Positions 8,798 through 16,683 of a DNA stretch of 32,657 nt are shown in pieces. The stretch covers positions 1-32,657 of the forward strand of contig SVHU01000028.1 of NCBI GenBank assembly GCA_015055625.1, in the 5' to 3' direction. The stretch is from Clostridiales bacterium. GTDB taxonomy: Bacteria; Bacillota; Clostridia; Christensenellales; Pumilibacteraceae. The translations under genes and the position numbers were made by a program. The notes beneath the pieces were generated by a model. The model did no database searches. It was not told the DNA's origin and worked only from the letters and a program-made list of their open reading frames with translations. Every line of letters starts with the position of its first letter. Within the stretch, counting starts at the first letter, position 1.

Positions 8798-10219
8798 ATG
8801 ACTGCTTGTGTTGCAAAAAAAGAGCGTAGCTTATTTTTGAAACTAATACTGTATGCAATTCCCATAATGCTTACGGGTTTGCTTCAGCTTTTATATAATA
8901 CTGCCGATCAGATTGTCGTAGGTCAGTTTTCGGGCGATCCAAACGCGCTTGCTGCGGTAGGAAGTTCGTCTGCGCTAAACGGTCTTATAGCCGGTTTTTG
9001 TATAGGCATAACGAGCGGAAGTAACGTTATTATTGCTCGCTTTATCGGCGCTAAAAACGGCGAAGGTGTAAGCAGAGCGGTACATACGTCTATGACTTTT
9101 TCGTTGCTTATCGGTCTTGGAGTGTGTGCGTTGGGATTAGGTGTAGCAAAGCCTATGCATTTGCTTTTAGGCACAATGCCCAATGTGTTTGACGATGCGC
9201 TTTTGTATACAATTATAATTATGGCAGGTGTTCCTGCAGTATCTGTTTATAATTTTGGAGCGGTGGTATTTAGAGCGGCTGGCGACAGTAAAACTCCGTT
9301 TATTATCCTTGCTCTTTCAGGGCTTTTAAATGTAGGATTTAATCTGTTTTTTGTTATCGTATGTAAAATGGGCGTAGAGGGCGTAGCTATTGCCACGATA
9401 ATTTCTCAGTATGCGTCAGCTATTGTCGTAGTAGTATTAATGATGCGCCTTAAGGATGATAGAAAGTTCTCTTTGTCTAAGATGCGAATTGATAGAAAGT
9501 TGCTTGGACAAATACTTGTTATTGGCGTTCCGTCTGCAGTTCAAGGTTCGCTTTTCGCTGTTTCCAATATGATTTTGCAATCTTCCGTAAATATGCTGGG
9601 TGCTAGTTATAACTCGGAGTCGGTAGTTACGGGAAATACTATCGGTACTACGCTAGAGGGGTACACTTACGTTCTAACAAACGCTTTCTATCACGCTACG
9701 GTAACTTACGTAGGGCAGTTTTACGGAGCCAGGGATAAAAAGAATATTAAGCGTACGCTTATATACTCGCTTATCCAATCTGCAACGGTTGGAATAGCTG
9801 TTTCTTGGCTTATTATCGGATTGTCAGAACCTCTTACTATGGTGTTTGTAAACGCCGACGAGAAAAATATTGCAGACGTAATAAAGTATGCGTCCGAGCG
9901 TATTTTCATAACGCAGTCACTATATTTTAGTGTGGGAGTAATGGAAGTTTTGACAGGATACTTAAGAGCTTTGGGAAGATCTATTATTCCTATGTTTTCT
10001 TCTGTATTTTCCATCTGTGTAGTAAGAGTTCTGTGGGCGTTCTTTATTTTCCCCATTCCTGCTATGTATTCGCTAACAGGTTTGTATATGATTTATCCGA
10101 TAAGCTGGATTTTGTGCTCGCTACTGCATTTTATAACAATACTTGTAGTAAGTAAAAAAATCTTTCCCAAAAACCCCAAAGAGCAAATTACGGATGAGCA
10201 AAGTGAAGCTGTTGCATAA
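8798..10219 (+). CDS. MATE family efflux transporter
   Basis: A polytopic membrane protein of 473 residues with about twelve hydrophobic segments in two homologous halves. The N-terminal LQLLYNTADQIVVGQFSG block and the later FRAAGDSKTPF/LRALGRSIIP pair are hallmarks of MatE domains. It would exchange Na+ or H+ for drugs or other cations; the substrate is unknown. The start was chosen at ATG 8798 (or 8795) because AAAGGAG lies 7 nt before it; the reading frame is open further upstream only through the promoter. It is transcribed alone and converges on the AraC gene that follows. Confidence 0.92.
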   Translation: MTACVAKKERSLFLKLILYAIPIMLTGLLQLLYNTADQIVVGQFSGDPNALAAVGSSSALNGLIAGFCIGITSGSNVIIARFIGAKNGEGVSRAVHTSMTFSLLIGLGVCALGLGVAKPMHLLLGTMPNVFDDALLYTIIIMAGVPAVSVYNFGAVVFRAAGDSKTPFIILALSGLLNVGFNLFFVIVCKMGVEGVAIATIISQYASAIVVVVLMMRLKDDRKFSLSKMRIDRKLLGQILVIGVPSAVQGSLFAVSNMILQSSVNMLGASYNSESVVTGNTIGTTLEGYTYVLTNAFYHATVTYVGQFYGARDKKNIKRTLIYSLIQSATVGIAVSWLIIGLSEPLTMVFVNADEKNIADVIKYASERIFITQSLYFSVGVMEVLTGYLRALGRSIIPMFSSVFSICVVRVLWAFFIFPIPAMYSLTGLYMIYPISWILCSLLHFITILVVSKKIFPKNPKEQITDEQSEAVA

Positions 10220-10231
10220 CTTAAAACAAAA

Positions 10232-10257
10232 AACGCGTTACGTTTTCGTAGCGCGTT
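10232..10257. terminator. Shared bidirectional terminator
   Basis: 11-bp stem AACGCGTTACG (10232-10242) with CGTAGCGCGTT (10247-10257), TTTT loop. A-run and T-rich flanks let it serve both the MATE gene (+) and the convergent AraC gene (-), whose stop codon overlaps its right arm. Confidence 0.75.
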
Positions 10258-11071
10258 AATTTTCTATTTGTTGATTTTTAAATTCTATTGGGGTAATGCC
10301 TTCCGCCTTTTTAAATACTTTTATAAAGTAAGTCGTGTCCGAATAACCACATTTTATAGCGACCTCTTCAATTGTTAAATCGGTGGTCGTAAGAAGCTCT
10401 TTTGCAAGAGAAATACGCTTTGTTATCATATACTTTAGCGGAGGAACGCCCATAGCATCCTTAAACAAATGTGTAAGGTAATATTTGTTGATGTAAAGGT
10501 CGCGACAAATATCGTCAATACTCTTGTTTGAGGTGTAGTTTTTGTCGAGATAGTCCTTGATTTGATTACACGTATTCGTGTTTTCGGTAATTTTCGTGTC
10601 GTCCGAAAGACGTAAAATGTAGGAAATAAGAATGTTGAGCAAGCTTTCGGAAATGGCGGAATACTGGAATTCCTTGGCGTTTTTTTCCTTTAGGAGTTGA
10701 TCGCAATAAAAGGAAAATTCGTCGAAATATTTACCTGTGTGCAATATCTTAAACAATCCGTCGCAAAGCGTGCCCGGGGCAAAACATTCCACGTTAAGAC
10801 GGGAAAACCCAAAGAACATCACCTCGTCGCAAGTTTCCCTGTCAAAGTATTCGGCGTGGTAGGTAAGAGGGTTGTAAATAACGATATCACCCTTTTTAAT
10901 CGGGTGCATTACGTTATCTATCATAACGTTTCCGCTACCCTCTTTAACGAACATGATTTCACAAAATTCGTGGTTATGAAGTCGCTCGCCTTTAAGTTTG
11001 CGCGGATGATAATAGCCTGCGTACAGCAAAAGTTTAGGCTTTTGTTTAAGCAGAGTTTTTTCAGTGTTCAT
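10256..11071 (-). CDS. AraC-family transcriptional regulator
   Basis: This 271-residue protein has an N-terminal cupin-type domain (about 20-140, including KKGDIVIYNPLTYHAEYF) and a C-terminal double helix-turn-helix. The second helix unit reads KCGYSDTTYFIKVFKKAEG, the classic AraC signature. Its ATG lies 2 bp after the stop codon of parA, and no good SD is visible, so it seems to be translated by coupling to parA. That is an odd partner for a sugar-type regulator. No catabolic gene adjoins it, so the target is unknown. Confidence 0.9.
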   Translation of the reverse strand: MNTEKTLLKQKPKLLLYAGYYHPRKLKGERLHNHEFCEIMFVKEGSGNVMIDNVMHPIKKGDIVIYNPLTYHAEYFDRETCDEVMFFGFSRLNVECFAPGTLCDGLFKILHTGKYFDEFSFYCDQLLKEKNAKEFQYSAISESLLNILISYILRLSDDTKITENTNTCNQIKDYLDKNYTSNKSIDDICRDLYINKYYLTHLFKDAMGVPPLKYMITKRISLAKELLTTTDLTIEEVAIKCGYSDTTYFIKVFKKAEGITPIEFKNQQIEN

Positions 11072-11073
11072 AA

Positions 11074-11889
11074 TTATTTTACTTTAGCCTTTAATTTACT
11101 CATGTCTGCGATTTTTTCGTACTTAACTTTATTGCGGATAAAGAACTCTTCGGTAAGGCTCTTATACGCAATCGAACCGAGCGAACGAGGTTCGTAATAA
11201 GCAATGGGAATTCCATAAGAGGGAGCTTCGCCCAGTCTTACGTTTCTTGGGATTTTGGTGGAGTACACCTTGTTTCCAAAGAACTTTTGAATTTCTTCCG
11301 CAACTGATTGGACGAGCTTGCTTCTGCCATCGTACATCGTGAGAACAACGCCTTCAATAGAAAGAGAAGGGTTAAGGAATTTTTTAGCAAGCTTAATAGT
11401 GTTAAGAAGCTGGCTCAAACCTTCCAGAGCAAAAAACTCGCCTTGGATGGGAATGAGAATGGAATCTGCACTAGCAAGAGCGTTAACGGTAAGAAGACCT
11501 AAAGAGGGCGGACAGTCGATAAAGATATAATCGTAGTCGTTACGTAAAGAGTTAAGTACTCCTTTTAGCACTTTTTCTCTGTCGTCAACAGATACAAGCT
11601 CTACTTCAGCGCCTGCAAGATCGATGTTTGAGGGGAGAATATCCAGGTTGGGAACAATGGTAGGTATGATTGCTGTTTTGGGTGACGTATCACCGCTTAG
11701 TACGGTATAAACCGAGGCTTTAAGTGTGTTTTTTTCTATGCCAAGTCCCGTAGAACAGTTTCCTTGCGGGTCAATATCTACGGCAAGGACTTTCTTACCC
11801 ATAAGCGCGGCAAAGGTAGCCATGTTCATACAAGTGGTAGTTTTTCCCACTCCGCCTTTTTGGTTGGCAATAGCAATAATTTTAGACAT
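11074..11889 (-). CDS. ParA/Soj-type chromosome-partitioning ATPase
   Basis: This 271-residue protein is a Walker-type partition ATPase that binds DNA nonspecifically as an ATP dimer. The deviant Walker A is intact, KGGVGKTT (11-18), followed by DIDPQGN and the Walker B region DCPPSLG. Full length resembles Soj of Bacillus. In most Firmicutes soj is followed by a ParB/Spo0J gene; here the next gene is an AraC regulator and no parB is present in the window. It may be the chromosomal Soj with parB elsewhere, or an orphan ParA. It is preceded by its own promoter and an SD containing AGGT. Confidence 0.93.
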   Translation of the reverse strand: MSKIIAIANQKGGVGKTTTCMNMATFAALMGKKVLAVDIDPQGNCSTGLGIEKNTLKASVYTVLSGDTSPKTAIIPTIVPNLDILPSNIDLAGAEVELVSVDDREKVLKGVLNSLRNDYDYIFIDCPPSLGLLTVNALASADSILIPIQGEFFALEGLSQLLNTIKLAKKFLNPSLSIEGVVLTMYDGRSKLVQSVAEEIQKFFGNKVYSTKIPRNVRLGEAPSYGIPIAYYEPRSLGSIAYKSLTEEFFIRNKVKYEKIADMSKLKAKVK

Positions 11890-11955
11890 ATAACCTCACT
11901 GATTGCGATGCAAGTTGGATAAATTCTTTGATGCAAATGAACTGCATACACAATA

Positions 11956-11984
11956 ATTATACCACGAAAAAACGACGAATGCAA
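11956..11984 (-). promoter_or_regulatory. Promoter of parA-AraC
   Basis: Minus strand -35 TTGCAT (11979-11984), 17-bp spacer, -10 TATAAT (11956-11961). The leader contains GATGCAA twice (11907-11913 and 11930-11936), of unknown meaning. Confidence 0.6.
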
Positions 11985-12043
11985 TATATTTAATAATTTT
12001 TATTCACAAAATTTGGTTTTTTTCGTAAAATCAGTTGATTTAC

Positions 12044-12072
12044 TTGATAAAAACACATTTGGATAGTATAAT
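12044..12072 (+). promoter_or_regulatory. Promoter of the ecfA1-ecfA2-ecfT-truA operon
   Basis: -35 TTGATA (12044-12049), 17-bp spacer, -10 TATAAT (12067-12072). Confidence 0.7.
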
Positions 12073-12127
12073 AATAGATATTTAGAGCAAAGCTTTGGGG
12101 CTTGGCTTTATAAATTATGGAGCAAGA

Positions 12128-12958
12128 ATGAGTTTTATCGAATTTTCAAACGTGGTATTTTACTATAACAACGACGAGGAAGCGCAAAACAATCGCCCTG
12201 CAATAGACGGGGTGAGCTTTTGCGTGGAAAAAGGCGAAGTTGTTGCTGTTATTGGGCATAACGGAAGCGGAAAAAGTACGCTCGCAAAGCTTTGTAACGG
12301 ACTTTTAGAGCCTGACGAGGGTGAGATATTGGTGGACGGAATAAGCACCAAGGATAAAAAACGTATTTTTGATATTCGTAGCAAGGTGGGTATCGTTTTC
12401 CAGAATCCCGACAATCAGATGGTTGCTACCATTATAGAAGACGACGTTGCGTTCGGCCCTGAAAATTTGGGACTTAAGAGCGAGGAAATCCGTCAAAGAG
12501 TAGACTGGGCGCTAAAAAGCGTAGGAATGAGCGAGCACGCAAAAGGAACGCCGTTCAAGCTTTCGGGTGGACAAAAACAGAGAATAGCCATTGCGGGAGT
12601 GCTTGCGTTAAAGCCTCAGGTTATGATTTTAGACGAGTCTACCGCAATGCTCGATCCGCTTTCCAGAAAGGAAATAATGGACGTTGCGATGAAGCTTGTA
12701 AGAGAAGAGAATATGACGCTTATTAACATTACTCACTTTGTAGACGAGGCGATGGAAGCGGATAAAATAATCGTGCTTAACGATGGAAAAATATTTATGC
12801 AAGGCGGAAAAGAGGTTCTTACAAAATATGCCGAGCTTGCATCTATTGGACTGGAAGCTCCGCTTGCTGTAAGAGTAAAAAATAAACTTAACGAACAAGG
12901 GTATGATTTACCCACCGTTTTGACCGATGAGGAGTTAGTTGACTGTTTATGCCGATAA
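12128..12958 (+). CDS. ecfA1: ECF transporter ATPase EcfA1
   Basis: This 276-residue ABC ATPase powers uptake of vitamins and other micronutrients through energy-coupling factor transporters. Walker A is GHNGSGKST (43-51), the Q-loop FQNPDNQM is of the EcfA type, the signature is LSGGQKQR and Walker B is VMILDEST. The ATG at 12128 was chosen because GGAG lies 5 nt before it and the protein then begins with the usual MSFIEFSNVVFYY; a TTG upstream at 12095 has no SD. It overlaps ecfA2 by 10 bp. Substrate-binding S components are not in the window. Confidence 0.95.
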   Translation: MSFIEFSNVVFYYNNDEEAQNNRPAIDGVSFCVEKGEVVAVIGHNGSGKSTLAKLCNGLLEPDEGEILVDGISTKDKKRIFDIRSKVGIVFQNPDNQMVATIIEDDVAFGPENLGLKSEEIRQRVDWALKSVGMSEHAKGTPFKLSGGQKQRIAIAGVLALKPQVMILDESTAMLDPLSRKEIMDVAMKLVREENMTLINITHFVDEAMEADKIIVLNDGKIFMQGGKEVLTKYAELASIGLEAPLAVRVKNKLNEQGYDLPTVLTDEELVDCLCR

Positions 12959-13797
12959 AGATAGAAAATTTATCATTTACCTACGATCCTAAAGCTAAGT
13001 TTAGTAAAACGGCGCTAAAGGACGTGTCGCTGTCTGTTGAGGACGGGGACTTTTTGGCAATAGTCGGACATACTGGAAGTGGAAAAAGCACGCTTGTAAC
13101 TCACCTTAACGGTCTTACTAAAGTACAAAGCGGAAAAATAACTGTGGACGAGGTTGACCTTACGGGCAAGTACGACGCTAAAAAGCTCAGAGCAAAAGTA
13201 GGTATGGTTTTCCAGTACCCCGAATATCAGCTTTTTGCAGATACGGTAGAGTTGGATGTGGCGTTTGGCCCAAAAAATTTGGGGCTTGACGAAGATGAAA
13301 TAAAGGTAAGAGTAAAAGACGCGATAGAGGCGGTAGGTCTTGACTTTGACGAGATAAGAGAAAAATCACCTTTTGAGCTTTCGGGCGGTCAAATGCGTAG
13401 AGTGGCTATTGCAGGCGTTATTGCGATGCGTCCTGAAATTTTAGTATTAGACGAGCCGACGGCTGGGCTTGATCCTAAGGGAAAGCGCGATATAATGGAG
13501 CTTGTTCTTTCCCTTAAAAAGACGACTAAAACTGTAATTATGATATCTCACAATATGGATGAGGTAGCAAAATATTGCAATAAGATAGCTTTACTTAAAG
13601 ACGGAGAGCTTGTAGGTGTGTATACGCCGAGCGAGCTTTTTGCAGACGACACGATAGAGGAATACGGACTGAAGCTTCCCTCTACCGTAGTTTTGGCGCG
13701 CCGTCTTAAAAGCTGTGGGCTTATACAAAACGATTGCGTGTTTACCGAAGAAGAGCTTGTTGCTGAAATTGTAAAGGGAGGTGAGCGCCATGCGTGA
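12949..13797 (+). CDS. ecfA2: ECF transporter ATPase EcfA2
   Basis: This 282-residue partner ATPase of EcfA1 forms the heterodimer that drives the ECF module. Walker A GHTGSGKST, Q-loop FQYPEYQLF, signature LSGGQMRR and Walker B LVLDEPTAG are all intact. The order A1-A2-T followed by truA is the usual Firmicutes housekeeping arrangement. Its start overlaps ecfA1 and its end overlaps ecfT, which indicates tight translational coupling. Confidence 0.95.
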   Translation: MPIKIENLSFTYDPKAKFSKTALKDVSLSVEDGDFLAIVGHTGSGKSTLVTHLNGLTKVQSGKITVDEVDLTGKYDAKKLRAKVGMVFQYPEYQLFADTVELDVAFGPKNLGLDEDEIKVRVKDAIEAVGLDFDEIREKSPFELSGGQMRRVAIAGVIAMRPEILVLDEPTAGLDPKGKRDIMELVLSLKKTTKTVIMISHNMDEVAKYCNKIALLKDGELVGVYTPSELFADDTIEEYGLKLPSTVVLARRLKSCGLIQNDCVFTEEELVAEIVKGGERHA

Positions 13798-14635
13798 AAT
13801 CTCTTTAGGACAGTACTATCCCGCTTCTTCTCTTATTCACAAGCTAGATCCCAGAACCAAGCTTTTGATCTCTATTGCGTATATCGTAATGATCTTTTTT
13901 ATCGATACGTTCGTGGGATTTGGTATCGTAGCGGTAGGACTTTTAGGAACAATTTTACTTTCTAAAATACCTATTGGCAAAATACTAAAAAGCTTGAAGA
14001 TAATAATATTCCTTGTTGTGTTTACCGTGCTTATGACGTTGTTGTTTTACGGCGGTGATAAGAGCGAGCCTATATGGAGTTGGTGGATAATAACTTTTTA
14101 TAAGCAACAGCTGATCGATTGCGGAATTATTGCTTGTAGATTGCTTTTTATGGTTTTAGGTCCAACTATGCTAACCTTTACCACAACGCCCGTACAGCTT
14201 ACCGACGGAATGCAGAGCTTACTCAAACCTTTGGCACTTATTAAAATTCCCGTACATTCTTTGGCGATAATAATGAGTATAACGCTTAGATTTATCCCCA
14301 CGCTAAGCGAGGAAACAGACAAGATAATCAATGCACAAAAATCACGTTGTGCAGATTTTGAAAGCGGAAATATTTTCAAGCGCGCAAAAGCTATGATACC
14401 CATTCTTATCCCTCTTCTCACCTCTTCTATAAGAAGAGCGGAAGAGCTTGCAAACGCAATGGATTCAAGATGTTTTAAGGATGCAAAACACCGTACGAGA
14501 ATGAAAAAACTCAAGTTTGGGTGGTTTGATCCCATAAGTTTTATATTATTTTGCGTATTATTCTTCGTGATACTTTGGCTTAAGTTTAATTTCTTGCCGT
14601 TTATTGATCTTAGAGCGTTTGGGTGGATAATATGA
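13790..14635 (+). CDS. ecfT: ECF transporter transmembrane protein EcfT
   Basis: This 281-residue membrane protein couples the two ATPases to the S components. It has several hydrophobic helices in the first half, then a long cytosolic region with the two coupling motifs, here AQKSRCADF and AMDSRCF. In most EcfT proteins these read Ala-x-x-x-Arg-Gly, so the Gly is replaced by Cys in both. GGGAGG lies 8 nt before the ATG at 13790; a GTG at 13781 is too close to this SD. It overlaps ecfA2 by 8 bp and truA by 4 bp. Confidence 0.93.
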   Translation: MREISLGQYYPASSLIHKLDPRTKLLISIAYIVMIFFIDTFVGFGIVAVGLLGTILLSKIPIGKILKSLKIIIFLVVFTVLMTLLFYGGDKSEPIWSWWIITFYKQQLIDCGIIACRLLFMVLGPTMLTFTTTPVQLTDGMQSLLKPLALIKIPVHSLAIIMSITLRFIPTLSEETDKIINAQKSRCADFESGNIFKRAKAMIPILIPLLTSSIRRAEELANAMDSRCFKDAKHRTRMKKLKFGWFDPISFILFCVLFFVILWLKFNFLPFIDLRAFGWII

Positions 14636-15363
14636 GAAGGATAAAGCTGGTAGTCGATTACGTTGGTACTAGATATCACGGCTGGCAGGTTCAGCCGGGT
14701 AAGGATACCATTCAAAAAAGACTGGAAGAAGCGCTTAGCTTGCTTTGTAAAGAAGAGATAAACGTGGTTGCAAGCGGAAGAACGGATAGCGGAGTTCATG
14801 CTGTCGGACAGGTTGTGCACTTTGATACCAATACCGAATACGGACTTGTAGCGTACGTAAGAGGAACTAATAATTATTTGCCCGATAATATAAGAGTACT
14901 TAGCGCATCCGTTGTGGACGAAAGCTTTCACGCAAGATTTTCGGCAAAGCAAAAGACATACGTTTACGTTATGTATCAAAGCAAGGAAGAACGAGCAATT
15001 TACGCAAATAGAGCGGTACGTATTGACGAAATTGATACAAACGCGATAGATAAAGCATGTTCATACTTACTAGGCGAACATGATTTTGCATCTTTTATGT
15101 CGTCGGGTAGCGACGTTAAAACAACGGTAAGAACCGTGTATAGAGCCGAACTTATAAAAAAGGACGGATTATATGAGTTTTATATTTGCGCCAACGGATT
15201 TTTATATAATATGGTACGAAAAATCGTAGCGTCGTTATTAAGAGTAGGCGTGGGCAAAATGAGTGTGGTAGAGTTTAGGGAAAGAGTGGAAAATCCGGAT
15301 ATAAACTCTCTTCCATATGTAGCTCCTGCCGAGGGTTTATATTTGCTTAACGTCGAATATTGA
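14632..15363 (+). CDS. truA: tRNA pseudouridine(38-40) synthase
   Basis: This 243-residue enzyme converts uridines 38-40 of the tRNA anticodon arm to pseudouridine. The catalytic aspartate is D52 in ASGRTDSGVHAVGQV, and the N-terminal YVGTRYHGWQ and the later NGFLYNMVRKI block are both typical. The ATG overlaps the ecfT stop in an ATGA; a GTG nine bases upstream is also in frame but gives a less typical N-terminus. It is the last gene of the ecf operon. No obvious hairpin terminator follows before the next promoter. Confidence 0.95.
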   Translation: MRRIKLVVDYVGTRYHGWQVQPGKDTIQKRLEEALSLLCKEEINVVASGRTDSGVHAVGQVVHFDTNTEYGLVAYVRGTNNYLPDNIRVLSASVVDESFHARFSAKQKTYVYVMYQSKEERAIYANRAVRIDEIDTNAIDKACSYLLGEHDFASFMSSGSDVKTTVRTVYRAELIKKDGLYEFYICANGFLYNMVRKIVASLLRVGVGKMSVVEFRERVENPDINSLPYVAPAEGLYLLNVEY

Positions 15364-15370
15364 AAAATGC

Positions 15371-15399
15371 TTGTAATATTTTATTTTTTGTGTTAAAAT
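15371..15399 (+). promoter_or_regulatory. Promoter of the MDR dehydrogenase
   Basis: -35 TTGTAA (15371-15376), 17-bp spacer, -10 TAAAAT (15394-15399). Confidence 0.6.
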
Positions 15400-15435
15400 A
15401 GTAAAAATGAATATTTTTGGAGATAAATCCTTTTA

Positions 15436-16455
15436 ATGAAAGTCTGGAAGATAACAAATGCCGGTTCGGTGGATTTTAAAGATCTCGGACCATCCCAAGT
15501 CAAAGAAAACTGCGTGAAAGTAAAAATGCTTTCCGCTTCTTTGTCGATGTCAGACAAAATGGCGTTTGAGGGAAATCTTGCAGGCGTAACTTATCCCATT
15601 GTTCCCGGAAGATGTGGAGCAGGAATGGTTAGTGAAGTAGACAGTTCTGTAAAAAACTTTAAACGTGGGGATAGAGTGTATCTATCTTCGCGCGTGGCAT
15701 GCAATGAGTGTTATTTTTGCCGTATGGGAAGACGAAGCGAATGTGCGCATTTACAAACGTATGGTAAGGATATAGACGGAGTATTGTCTGATTTCGCTAT
15801 CGTGCCAGTGGAAACAATGTACAATCTTCCCGATAGGGTAAGCGATAAAGAGGCTGTATTTATCGAGCATATTGCAATAGCAATAAATACTATAAACACT
15901 CTTAATGTAGAAAAAGGCGACCATTTCGCTATTGTAGGAGCTTCTGCTCTCGGTCTTATCTTAGCTCAAGTCGCGCTTTATTATCAGGCGGTTCCCATTG
16001 TTATTGACGATAGGGAAGAACGTTTGAATATGGCTCGCGAGCTTGGAATATACTATACGATAAACAGCGCGAAAGAGGACGTAGCTAAAAGAGTTTTCTC
16101 GCTTACCGGCGGAAAAATGGCAACCCGTCTTGCATATACTCTCGATTCTAACGCATTGCCTTATGCAAAAATGCTTTCCATTGTGTCAACTTACGGAAAA
16201 GCAGGTTTGGTGGGCGCTGACGTAGAGCTTGACAAAATTCAGATTGATGCAAAAACGCTTGTAGAAAAGACAATAACGTTGTACGGAATAAACCAAACCA
16301 CTGACAATATTACGTCTGCTATCAATATGCTTGCAAGCAAGGATGTAAAAGTAAGCGATTTTATAACGGATATACCTTTTACCGCAGTTCCCGAGTATCT
16401 TGACAAGCTAAAAAACGGTGAAGAATTCATTCAGCTTGTAGTAAGCGGACAATAA
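15436..16455 (+). CDS. Zinc-type MDR alcohol dehydrogenase-like protein, catalytic site altered
   Basis: This 339-residue medium-chain dehydrogenase has a GroES-like N-terminal domain and a Rossmann domain (VGASALGLILAQ near 170). The structural zinc site is complete: C89, C92, C95 and C103 with canonical spacing. The catalytic zinc ligands are not. The usual Cys near position 37 is Ser (SLSMSDK), and the GHE motif is GRC (58-60). So either it does not use catalytic zinc, or it has a different role, as in MDR reductases. SD GGAG is 13 nt from the ATG, longer than usual. Single gene with its own promoter and terminator. Confidence 0.85.
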   Translation: MKVWKITNAGSVDFKDLGPSQVKENCVKVKMLSASLSMSDKMAFEGNLAGVTYPIVPGRCGAGMVSEVDSSVKNFKRGDRVYLSSRVACNECYFCRMGRRSECAHLQTYGKDIDGVLSDFAIVPVETMYNLPDRVSDKEAVFIEHIAIAINTINTLNVEKGDHFAIVGASALGLILAQVALYYQAVPIVIDDREERLNMARELGIYYTINSAKEDVAKRVFSLTGGKMATRLAYTLDSNALPYAKMLSIVSTYGKAGLVGADVELDKIQIDAKTLVEKTITLYGINQTTDNITSAINMLASKDVKVSDFITDIPFTAVPEYLDKLKNGEEFIQLVVSGQ

Positions 16456-16466
16456 AAAATTCAATC

Positions 16467-16503
16467 AAAGAACCGAAGATCGTAGTTATCTTCGGTTCTT
16501 TAT
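16467..16503 (+). terminator. Terminator after the MDR gene
   Basis: Perfect 14-bp stem (16467-16480 with 16488-16501), 7-nt loop, short T-rich tail. Confidence 0.85.
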
Positions 16504-16563
16504 AGTTTAAAACAATAAACAATATCAAAACGCAAATTTGTATAAAAAATTATAGTGATATAC

Positions 16564-16592
16564 TTGACATATTAGCGCAAAAAGCGTAATAT
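16564..16592 (+). promoter_or_regulatory. Promoter of the TasA-like surface protein
   Basis: -35 TTGACA (16564-16569), 17-bp spacer, -10 TAATAT (16587-16592); a perfect TATAAT (16590-16595) overlaps it at a 20-bp spacing. Confidence 0.65.
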
Positions 16593-16598
16593 AATATG

Positions 16599-16658
16599 TA
16601 CACATATTAAAGTGTAAGTGTGTTTCGATTGAGAAACGTTATGAAAATAGTATGTGTA
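16599..16658 (+). promoter_or_regulatory. Structured 5' leader of the surface protein mRNA
   Basis: TACACATA (16599-16606) can pair with TATGTGTA (16651-16658), enclosing a smaller hairpin GTTTC/GAAAC (16622-16626 and 16633-16637). The structure ends 8 nt before the SD AGGAGG (16667-16672). It may stabilise the mRNA or affect translation; no known riboswitch class was recognised. Confidence 0.4.
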
Positions 16659-16683
16659 AAATAATTAGGAGGTCATAGAAAAA

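Noticed and set aside
14098..14979. 293-codon minus-strand open frame across ecfT/truA
   Set aside because: Antisense to two overlapping housekeeping genes, with no family match or SD; a by-product of codon bias.
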